From assembly GCA_021163585.1 (NCBI GenBank), contig JAGGTW010000093.1:1-5544 (forward strand): 5,544 bases of DNA. Direction: 5' to 3'. The notes beneath the pieces are model-generated. The model saw only the letters and a program-made list of their open reading frames with translations, did not search any database and had not been told where the DNA came from. Both the position numbers and the translations under genes were made by a program. The stretch comes from Desulfurococcales archaeon. GTDB taxonomy: Archaea; Thermoproteota; Thermoprotei_A; Sulfolobales; NBVN01. Positions 1 through 5,341 of the stretch are shown here, in pieces (position 1 is the first letter of the stretch; each line of letters begins with the position of its first letter).

Positions 1-904
1 CTTTAGCCTTAATGAACTTCCTTATATCAGGGTGCCAGACATGAAGTACTCCCATATTAGCTCCTCTTCTCCTGCCACCCTGCTTTATTACCTCAGTATT
101 TATGTCGAATATACGCATAAATGACAGGGGTCCCGAAGCAACCCCTGCTGTCGAAGCTACTATGTCACCTTCAGGTCTTAATTCACTGAAGTCAAAGCCA
201 GTTCCACCTCCCTGCTGAAATATTATTGCCTGAGCCTTTACTGCATCGTATATTCCTTCATTATTATTAGTAATCATAGAATCTCTTACTGGCAGAACGA
301 AGCAAGCCGAGAGTATGCCCAGTTTAGTACCTGAGTTCATTAGTGTTGGTGAGTTAGGTATAAATCTCAGCTCTGAGAGTACTTCATAATACACTCTTGC
401 CCAGTAATTTCTCCTACTTTCCTCACCCTCAACCGACGCTACATGCTTAGCTACACGCCAAAAGAGCTGATTAGGTGTCTCCGTAAACCTGCCTGACCTG
501 GGATCCCTGATTAAATATCTTGACTGCAGTACTCTCAGAGAGAAGTAGGATAACTTTTCATCAACTTCATGAAAAGACTTCCAATTCCCTTTCCCATACA
601 CATCATTATATACCCTCGATAATGCGTAAGCCAGAGCCGCTCTCTCGAACTTAGGCTCCTCAATTATTCTACTAACAAATGCTCTTTCTATTCTATCAGC
701 TATCTCCGCGCTCCTAATCTTCACTTTATTCAGCTGGCATAATTCACTAATAACTTCATCCAGAATTTCATTCATGTAGCTCAGAAGGTCAGCATATTCA
801 AGTGCTTTAGTTACAGAATTCCTAAGCTTCTCCATCTCAAACCTCTCTTCTTTCCCACTACGCTTGATCACTGATATACTCTCAAGTTGCACCCTCAGGG
901 ACAC
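1..904 (-). CDS. nrdJ: Class II (adenosylcobalamin-dependent) ribonucleotide reductase, N-terminal part
   Basis: This gene encodes a cytoplasmic enzyme that reduces ribonucleotides to deoxyribonucleotides using a radical made from vitamin B12 coenzyme. Only the first 301 codons are present; the gene continues past the left edge. Translation of the minus strand shows an ATP-cone-like N-terminus (SVIKRSGKEERFEMEKLRNS, about residues 11-30), the allosteric module. After it comes the start of the catalytic barrel: FIPNSPTLMNSG (181-192), then SACFVLPV with Cys201 as the expected first redox-active cysteine, FQQGGGTGFDFSELRPEGD (229-247), and KQGGRRRGANMGVLHVWHPDI (274-294). The last block fits the B12-dependent family better than class I NrdA. 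The remaining active-site cysteines and radical-site residues lie outside the window. I chose GTG at 904 because a TATA-like box centred at 932 would start transcription almost exactly there, giving a leaderless mRNA. GTG at 892 and GTG at 985 are alternatives. The first in-frame ATG (835) would cut into the ATP cone. Confidence 0.93.
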   Translation of the reverse strand, partial: MSLRVQLESISVIKRSGKEERFEMEKLRNSVTKALEYADLLSYMNEILDEVISELCQLNKVKIRSAEIADRIERAFVSRIIEEPKFERAALAYALSRVYNDVYGKGNWKSFHEVDEKLSYFSLRVLQSRYLIRDPRSGRFTETPNQLFWRVAKHVASVEGEESRRNYWARVYYEVLSELRFIPNSPTLMNSGTKLGILSACFVLPVRDSMITNNNEGIYDAVKAQAIIFQQGGGTGFDFSELRPEGDIVASTAGVASGPLSFMRIFDINTEVIKQGGRRRGANMGVLHVWHPDIRKFIKAK

Positions 905-921
905 CGTAGACTTACTGAGGA

Positions 922-942
922 AGCTGGTTAAATATTCCAGCT
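922..942. repeat. Inverted repeat flanking the nrdJ TATA box
   Basis: AGCTGG (922-927) and CCAGCT (937-942) are perfect inverted 6-bp arms separated by 9 bases, and those 9 bases are the TATA-like box. A dimeric protein bound here would compete with TBP, so the site could be an operator for the reductase. The pairing is visible directly; the operator role is inference. A 6-bp arm pair can arise by chance, but its centring on the promoter is notable. Confidence 0.5.
928..936 (-). promoter_or_regulatory. TATA-like box of nrdJ
   Basis: Read on the minus strand this is AATATTTAA, centred at about 932. Archaeal transcription starts roughly 25-28 bases downstream of the TATA centre, here about position 905, next to the proposed GTG start at 904. 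This suggests the reductase has its own promoter, apart from the cdv genes upstream, and a leaderless transcript. The call rests on sequence and spacing only. Confidence 0.55.
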
Positions 943-1020
943 CATGGTCTTCAAATAACCAACTAATTTGTGAGGGTAATACCACAGTCGATACAGAAAC
1001 ATCACTTTACATAAACCCTG

Positions 1021-1069
1021 AAAAATACGTTAATACTTCATCGAAAATTAAAACATAAGTTAGTAAAAA
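1021..1069 (-). terminator. U-tract terminator region downstream of cdvC
   Basis: After the cdvC stop codon (1080-1082) the minus strand carries three T-rich runs: TTTTT at 1069-1065, TTTTAATTTT at 1053-1044, and TTTTT at 1025-1021. Archaeal RNA polymerase terminates intrinsically at such U tracts without needing a hairpin, and none is obvious here. The cluster probably ends the cdvABC transcript before the reductase promoter. I see no convincing gene in the rest of 905-1079. Confidence 0.55.
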
Positions 1070-1079
1070 CCGATTATAT

Positions 1080-2210
1080 CTATATCGCCTTAAACTTACT
1101 GTACCAGCTGTCATAAACTCTGACTAAATCCTCACTGACACTAGGTTTCCTGACCTTAAGCACATGCATGAAGTCGTCCCATGTAATAGCCCTAGCTTCA
1201 CCTACACCACGGTTTTTCTCAAATAATTCCTTAACAGTCCTTAAATGCGCCGCCATGACGATGTCCTTGATATCACTTCCCGTATAGCCTTCTAAAACTT
1301 CTGCCAGTTTGCTGAGGTCCAAGTCAGGCGATAACCTAAGTTTCTTAGTATACAGCTCAAGTAGCTGTATGCGCGCCTTCTTATCGGGTAATGGGACATA
1401 TATTCTTTTCTGAAAGCGCCTAATGAATGGCTCATCCAGTTTCCACGGCTTATTCGTCGCTGCTATGACATATATGAAGTGCTTTTTACTTTTGTCAGGA
1501 AGCCCGTCCATTTCTTTGAGGAACTGATTCCTAACCCTCACCTCTCCTCCTATCTCACTAGCATACGTACCAAGCAGTGAGTCGACTTCATCTATGAATA
1601 TTATTACTGGCTTACCAGAGCTCGAGTACTCTCGCGCTTTCTTAAATATCAGCGCGACCTTCTTCTCCGCCTCACCTAGCCACTTAGACATTATGCTCGC
1701 AGCATCAACTTGAATAAATACACTATCTATTTCATTGGCTACCGCAGCAGCAAGCAATGTCTTACCGCAACCTGGAGGACCGAATAGTAGGATACCCCTG
1801 GGCCACCCGAGTGGAAATAAGTCGGGCCTCCTCGTAGGGTATAGTATTGCTTCCTTAATTGCCTCCTTAGCCTGCTCCAAGTCAGCTATATCATTAAATG
1901 TAACCTCCGGCTTCTCCTTAACCACCAGGTCATCTATTGAGGCCTCCGTCGTGGATTCCCCGTGAACAGGTAACATTGAATTCCTTAAGTTCTCTAAATC
2001 CGCTATCCTCTTCTCGTAATGTTTTATCCACTCCTTGTACACTGCGACCAGACCGTTGTCAGGGTACAGCTGAATTATTTTCTTCAATATTTTTACAGCA
2101 TTCCTGTAGTTCTTAATGGCTTCGCCGAAGTTACCTTCCCTGTCATGTCTCACTGCCTGAATGGCATAGTGTCTAGCAACTCCTTCTAGGTACTCAAGAG
2201 AGTTGCTCAT
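1080..2210 (-). CDS. cdvC: CdvC, Vps4-type AAA ATPase of cell division
   Basis: CdvC uses ATP to pull subunits out of ESCRT-III polymers at the division site, acting in the cytoplasm as a hexamer. The 376-residue protein has an N-terminal three-helix MIT domain (about 1-75), which in this family binds the MIM2 motif of CdvB, a linker (about 76-100), and one AAA domain. The AAA domain shows Walker A GPPGCGKT (144-151), pore loop SKWLGE (175-180), Walker B IIFIDEVD (203-210), sensor 1 AATNKP (250-255), arginine fingers in FIRRFQKRIYVPLPD (R264 and R265), and sensor-2 region GYTGSDI (308-314). It ends in a Vps4-like C-terminal helix, VYDSWYSKF. No key residue is missing. Length and architecture match crenarchaeal CdvC, without the extra Vta1-binding beta domain of eukaryotic Vps4. 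It lies 23 bases after cdvB and is probably co-transcribed and translationally coupled with it. The start is ATG at 2210 behind a strong purine-rich ribosome-binding site. Confidence 0.97.
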   Translation of the reverse strand: MSNSLEYLEGVARHYAIQAVRHDREGNFGEAIKNYRNAVKILKKIIQLYPDNGLVAVYKEWIKHYEKRIADLENLRNSMLPVHGESTTEASIDDLVVKEKPEVTFNDIADLEQAKEAIKEAILYPTRRPDLFPLGWPRGILLFGPPGCGKTLLAAAVANEIDSVFIQVDAASIMSKWLGEAEKKVALIFKKAREYSSSGKPVIIFIDEVDSLLGTYASEIGGEVRVRNQFLKEMDGLPDKSKKHFIYVIAATNKPWKLDEPFIRRFQKRIYVPLPDKKARIQLLELYTKKLRLSPDLDLSKLAEVLEGYTGSDIKDIVMAAHLRTVKELFEKNRGVGEARAITWDDFMHVLKVRKPSVSEDLVRVYDSWYSKFKAI

Positions 2211-2226
2211 CCCCCTCCCCTAGGGG
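2211..2226 (-). promoter_or_regulatory. cdvC ribosome-binding site within a possible hairpin
   Basis: Directly before the cdvC ATG the mRNA reads CCCCUAGGGGAGGGGG. The GAGG inside it can pair with the CCUC of the 16S rRNA 3' end. CCCCU (2226-2222) can also pair with AGGGG (2216-2212) across a five-base loop (2221-2217), covering the binding site. The DNA also contains the 10-bp palindrome CCCCTAGGGG (2217-2226). Ribosomes finishing cdvB at 2234 would open the structure, which would couple cdvC translation to cdvB. The folding is predicted by eye. Confidence 0.5.
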
Positions 2227-2233
2227 TCGCCTC

Positions 2234-3124
2234 TTAGAACGTTATTTTATTCATGTCCTTTAGTCTGTTCAGTGCATCCATTACATCCTCCTTAGCCACT
2301 CCTAAAGCCTTAGCTGCATCACTGATATCTATAAATCCCCCGTGCATGACTATATACTCTAATACTTTACTCTCTAAGTCCTCCTTACGCACACTCCTGA
2401 CTCTCACACTAGGACGTGTTGTTTTTCTACGGGTTTGCATTGTGTGAGCTGGTAGAGTAATTCCCTTCACGGTTACAGCACTCGGCTTAGGGGACCTTAT
2501 TAAGGATATAGGTGGCTCTGGGAGCTGCTTAGATACCCGTTCCTCAGCCATACTCTCTAGTTCCTTAAGGAACTTAACTGCCTCTGGGGAGTAGTGAATC
2601 ACTGATGAGGGCTCAGGTCCCTCAGTTCCTGTAGTCTCTGCTATAACGCTCCTAGCCTCACTGAGTATTGATTCAATGCTGTACGCCAGACTGGGCATGG
2701 CATCCCTTATGTAGTCCTTAGTCATGCCTAGAAGTGTAGTAGCTTCAGCCATAACTGAGGTCATGCTGGATACGTCCTCGATAGTCTCCAACCTGAGCTT
2801 AACCTGCACTAACGCCATTTCTGACACTGTTAACTTCTTTAGTATCTTCCTTACCTCCAGCATCTCATTAGCGTAAATGAGTGCACGATCTCTCTCCCCC
2901 TTAATGTAGGCGTTAATCGCGCTCTTCATCAGCTTATTATATCTATTCTTCAGCTTCATTAAGCTGTTCTTTATTTCCTCAATAGCTGCCTCTAGCTGTG
3001 CTATCAGAGTAACTATGGCCCTACTCCTACTTAGCTTTCTCCTACCACCAATGCTGAATATCTTAAGAAACCAGGAAAAACCACCTCGTGATTCACCTGC
3101 AAGTACTGGCGGCAACAGGCCCAC
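2234..3124 (-). CDS. cdvB: CdvB, ESCRT-III-like division protein
   Basis: CdvB polymerises at mid-cell as part of the division ring. The 296-residue protein has a largely helical, charged ESCRT-III core (about 34-165) that aligns with Sulfolobus CdvB in segments such as the IYANEMLEVRK and VKLRLETIEDV regions. A proline motif, LPEPPISLIR (201-210), resembles MIM2, the ligand of the CdvC MIT domain. A basic linker follows (about 229-247), then a C-terminal winged-helix segment (about 249-296, with YIVMHGGFIDISDAAKALG), which in Sulfolobus binds the CdvA tail. Having this winged helix identifies it as CdvB proper and not one of the shorter paralogues CdvB1/B2. It begins 24 bases after cdvA. The start is uncertain: GTG at 3124 is the first possible after an in-frame stop, and TTG at 3115 has a better-spaced GGGTG upstream. 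Either start gives about 12-15 residues more at the N-terminus than my recollection of Sulfolobus CdvB. I see no separate promoter. Confidence 0.95.
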   Translation of the reverse strand: MGLLPPVLAGESRGGFSWFLKIFSIGGRRKLSRSRAIVTLIAQLEAAIEEIKNSLMKLKNRYNKLMKSAINAYIKGERDRALIYANEMLEVRKILKKLTVSEMALVQVKLRLETIEDVSSMTSVMAEATTLLGMTKDYIRDAMPSLAYSIESILSEARSVIAETTGTEGPEPSSVIHYSPEAVKFLKELESMAEERVSKQLPEPPISLIRSPKPSAVTVKGITLPAHTMQTRRKTTRPSVRVRSVRKEDLESKVLEYIVMHGGFIDISDAAKALGVAKEDVMDALNRLKDMNKITF

Positions 3125-3148
3125 CCTTAACCGCTTGATCTACCCCGC

Positions 3149-3850
3149 CTAAGTCTCAATTATCTGCACCTGGATGGGGCTACTTTGCTGAGTGATCTGG
3201 TCTGCTTGAACTTTCTTCTCCGTCTCCTCAATCAGTCTTGCCTCAGATGCCTCAGACTCCAGCTTAGTTATTCTCTCAATATGTCTCTCTACATCCTTTT
3301 TCTCATCAGCGTGCCTACCCTTAGCTGACCTAAGAAACTCCATAGCTGTCTTGTAGGCTGACTCACCTACTTCGTTGCTCATGTACAGCATCATTAAGTT
3401 AGCCATATCCTTCTCTAAGCGTATTATCTGGTCTTCTAAGTCATTTATCTTCCTCCTAAGAAGTTCCTTAACCTTCCTTACTTCATCCTTCAGCACCCTA
3501 AACTGAGCCTCTAAGCTCTTCTTCATTTCTTCGTACGCATGTGTAGGTATCATCCCTTTCCTATATAATTCCTCAATAGATCTTATCCTTCTCCTCACCC
3601 TGTCCAACCTATTCTCAACATCAAGAGCCCTTACCTTCCACTGAGGAACAACGACAACACCATCAGGTGTAAGCTTTATTCTACTCGCATCTATCTTCTC
3701 AAACATTGTTTCACTGACCGCTACATCTACTGATTCAACTTCACCAGTAACTTGAGTGTAAGCTGTTAATAGCTTACCTATAACTCTACCGTATTCGTCC
3801 TTTGCGTTTTGCCCCAAGTATTTTTCAATCTGATCTATGGTAATGACCAT
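3149..3850 (-). CDS. cdvA: CdvA, archaeal cell-division scaffold protein
   Basis: CdvA is an archaea-specific protein that associates with membrane and DNA and recruits CdvB to the division site. From ATG 3850 the protein is 233 residues. It has an N-terminal PRC-barrel-like beta domain (about 1-72, with KDEYGRVIGKLL and VVVVPQWK), a long charged coiled coil (about 75-210, including RRRIRSIEELYRKGMIP and LEDQIIRLEKDMANLMMLYM), and a short flexible tail ending SPIQVQIIET. That tail matches the ESCRT-III-binding peptide that contacts the CdvB winged helix in Sulfolobus. I chose ATG 3850 because homologues begin just before the KYLGQ-KDEYGR region and GGTG lies 3 bases upstream. A longer reading from TTG at 3907 would place the likely TATA box inside the gene. 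It is the first gene of the cdvABC cluster and is divergent from enolase. Confidence 0.95.
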   Translation of the reverse strand: MVITIDQIEKYLGQNAKDEYGRVIGKLLTAYTQVTGEVESVDVAVSETMFEKIDASRIKLTPDGVVVVPQWKVRALDVENRLDRVRRRIRSIEELYRKGMIPTHAYEEMKKSLEAQFRVLKDEVRKVKELLRRKINDLEDQIIRLEKDMANLMMLYMSNEVGESAYKTAMEFLRSAKGRHADEKKDVERHIERITKLESEASEARLIEETEKKVQADQITQQSSPIQVQIIET

Positions 3851-3887
3851 ACACCACACCGCAATAAAAGTCTCTGACCACACTAAA

Positions 3888-3895
3888 CTTAAAAA
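3888..3895 (-). promoter_or_regulatory. TATA-like box of the cdvABC transcript
   Basis: On the minus strand this reads TTTTTAAG, preceded by AGGC. It is centred near 3891, which predicts transcription starting near 3865 and a leader of about 15 bases before the cdvA ATG. The leader carries GGTG just upstream of the start. No comparable box was seen before cdvB or cdvC, so this is probably the main promoter for all three genes. Confidence 0.55.
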
Positions 3896-3963
3896 GCCTA
3901 TACCCAATACCAGCAGTAATATCGTGCGGTCATGATTAGTCCGGATTCAGCACTAACTTTACA

Positions 3964-3981
3964 TAAATACTACTAAATACT
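3964..3981. repeat. Phased direct repeat between cdvA and eno
   Basis: TAAATACT occurs at 3964-3971 and again at 3974-3981, a 10-bp period that puts both copies on the same DNA face. It lies in the 201-bp region between the divergent cdvA and eno starts, about 70 bp upstream of the cdvA TATA-like box and 20-40 bp upstream of the eno one. It could be a regulator site, but the sequence is AT-rich and low in complexity, so chance is a real alternative. Confidence 0.35.
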
Positions 3982-4002
3982 GTTCATACTCACTGCATTA
4001 CT

Positions 4003-4010
4003 CTTATTTA
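4003..4010 (+). promoter_or_regulatory. TATA-like box of eno
   Basis: CTTATTTA centred near 4007 predicts transcription starting at about 4033 and a leader of roughly 19 bases, long enough to hold the ribosome-binding site at 4042-4049. Another AT-rich stretch at 3959-3968 is a weaker candidate because it would give a leader of more than 50 bases. Confidence 0.45.
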
Positions 4011-4041
4011 CCCCGCTTACCTAATACATTAACAAGCTTAG

Positions 4042-4049
4042 GGTGATCC
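4042..4049 (+). promoter_or_regulatory. Shine-Dalgarno site of eno
   Basis: GGTGATCC is a perfect 8-base complement to the GGATCACC near the 3' end of crenarchaeal 16S rRNA and ends 2 bases before ATG 4052. It decides the start: a GTG at 4043 in the same frame is part of this binding site and so is unlikely to be the initiator. Confidence 0.8.
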
Positions 4050-4051
4050 AG

Positions 4052-5341
4052 ATGGATGAACTTGATGAGTTCACTATAATGTATGTCAGGGCAATTCAAG
4101 TACTTGACTCCCGAGCTGATCCAACAGTAGAGGTTACGGTAATTACCGAGGCTGGAGGAGTTGGACGTGCAATAGCTCCTGCAGGCGCATCAAGAGGTCG
4201 GTATGAGGCGGTGGACCTGCGTGACGGTGACCCTAGCTATAATGGGAGAGGGGTCAGTAAGGCAGTAAATGCCGTAAATAAATACATTGCACCTGCGATC
4301 GTAGGTATGAACTCTTTTAAGTACCGTGAAGTTGATAAAAGGATAATAGAATTAGATGGCACACAAAATAAGGCAAAATTAGGCGGTAACGCGTGCACTG
4401 CTACATCCCTAGCTGTGGTCAATGCCGCTGCTGACACCGCGGGATTGCCCCTGTTTCAGTTCCTAGGCGGTAGTAGGGCGAGGACCTTACCTGTTCCTTT
4501 AATGAACGTAATAAATGGTGGTGCTCATGCAGGAAATAAGTTAAGCATTCAAGAATTCATGATAGCACCAGTTGGGGCCGATACATTCAAGGATGCCATA
4601 AGGATAGCTGTTGAGGTGTACAAGTCACTGAAGAAATTACTTAAGTCTACCTACGGGGTTGCCGCCATAAACGTTGGAGATGAAGGCGGGTTCGCTCCTC
4701 CAATAACCACGACTAGAGACGCGCTCCAGATGCTCTATAAGGCTGCCACCTCAGCTGGCTATGAGCCTGGTTCCGACGTTTACTTCGCACTGGATGCTGC
4801 AGCATCTCACTTCTACGATGCAGATAGAGGAGAATATGTCATTGACGATAAGAAATTCAGACCTGCAGAACTCGTAGATTACTATATGGGAATATTTAAT
4901 GAGTACCCTGTGAAGTTGATAGAGGACCCGTTTTCGGAAGACCATCCTCAATACTTTAAGCTTCTTAAAGATAGCGTTAAGGGTGCCGTACTGGTAATAG
5001 GTGATGACTTAACAGTGACATCCAGTTCCAGAATTAAAGACCTGATCGCTAATGATGTTATAGATGGCGCTATCATTAAGGTAAATCAGGTCGGGACTTT
5101 CACCGAAGCTGAGGACAGTATTAATGTATTGCTCAAAAGCAGGCGTAAAGCAATAGTAAGTCACAGGAGCGGTGACAGCGAAGACGTCACAATCGCGCAT
5201 ATAGCGGTTGGCTTTGAAACAGGCTTAATAAAGACGGGTGCTCCTGCCAGGTCAGAAAGAACTGCTAAATATAATGAATTACTAAGAATAGAAGATTACT
5301 TGGGTGGTGAAGCAGTATATTCTGGTAAAAATTCTTTTTAA
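4052..5341 (+). CDS. eno: Enolase (phosphopyruvate hydratase)
   Basis: Enolase interconverts 2-phosphoglycerate and phosphoenolpyruvate in cytoplasmic glycolysis and gluconeogenesis, and needs two magnesium ions. The 429-residue protein is full length. It shows the mobile-loop motif PAGASRG (43-49, metal-binding Ser47), the NGGAHAGNK loop with His159, SIQEFMIAP with Glu168, and NVGDEGGFAPP with Glu211. The metal ligands are Asp248 in FALDAA, Glu291 in LIEDP and Asp318 in GDDL. The catalytic base is Lys343 in IIKVNQVGT, followed by SHRSG with His371 and Lys394 in IKTGAPARSER. All catalytic residues are present, so it should be active. A few consensus positions differ: SRADPT for SRGNPT, SGDSED for SGETED, and ASH for ASE. 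It is transcribed divergently from cdvA. Its last bases overlap the stop codon of the convergent gene on the right. Confidence 0.97.
   Translation: MDELDEFTIMYVRAIQVLDSRADPTVEVTVITEAGGVGRAIAPAGASRGRYEAVDLRDGDPSYNGRGVSKAVNAVNKYIAPAIVGMNSFKYREVDKRIIELDGTQNKAKLGGNACTATSLAVVNAAADTAGLPLFQFLGGSRARTLPVPLMNVINGGAHAGNKLSIQEFMIAPVGADTFKDAIRIAVEVYKSLKKLLKSTYGVAAINVGDEGGFAPPITTTRDALQMLYKAATSAGYEPGSDVYFALDAAASHFYDADRGEYVIDDKKFRPAELVDYYMGIFNEYPVKLIEDPFSEDHPQYFKLLKDSVKGAVLVIGDDLTVTSSSRIKDLIANDVIDGAIIKVNQVGTFTEAEDSINVLLKSRRKAIVSHRSGDSEDVTIAHIAVGFETGLIKTGAPARSERTAKYNELLRIEDYLGGEAVYSGKNSF
5327..5339. terminator. Shared bidirectional U-tract terminator
   Basis: AAAAA (5327-5331), three bases, then TTTTT (5335-5339) give a T run on each strand. 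On the plus strand the T run reaches the eno stop codon; on the minus strand it lies 7 bases beyond the stop of the converging gene. Since archaeal termination needs mainly a U tract, this short symmetrical element could end both transcripts. More T-rich sequence downstream on the plus strand is sparse. Confidence 0.4.

Noticed and set aside
1..904. Class I (NrdA-type) reductase as the identity of the left-edge gene
   Set aside because: The block GGRRRGANMGVLHVWHPDI and the motif order match the B12-dependent family better, although the decisive C-terminal part lies outside the window.
864..1058. 64-codon plus-strand open frame starting opposite the nrdJ N-terminus
   Set aside because: It is antisense to the ATP-cone coding region and to the nrdJ promoter, and has no recognisable domain, ribosome-binding site or TATA box at a suitable distance.
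1735..2447. Plus-strand open frames opposite cdvC (1735-1965) and cdvB (2253-2447)
   Set aside because: They are antisense to conserved Walker A and winged-helix coding regions and show no features of their own.
3851..3907. Extension of CdvA to a TTG at 3907
   Set aside because: The extra 19 residues do not fit CdvA homologues, and the likely TATA box at 3888-3895 would lie inside the gene.
4043..4051. GTG at 4043 as the enolase start
   Set aside because: This GTG is part of the GGTGATCC ribosome-binding site that correctly positions ATG 4052.
5001..5045. Possible C/D box guide RNA: GTGATGA followed 34 bases later by CTGA
   Set aside because: The GTGATGA encodes the conserved Gly-Asp-Asp metal-site motif of enolase, and no convincing internal D' and C' boxes are present. 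A similar TGATGA/CTGA pair near 4064-4118 is rejected for the same lack of internal boxes.
4237..5200. Minus-strand open frames of about 65 codons inside enolase
   Set aside because: All lie opposite strongly conserved enolase motifs and show no ribosome-binding sites or domains.
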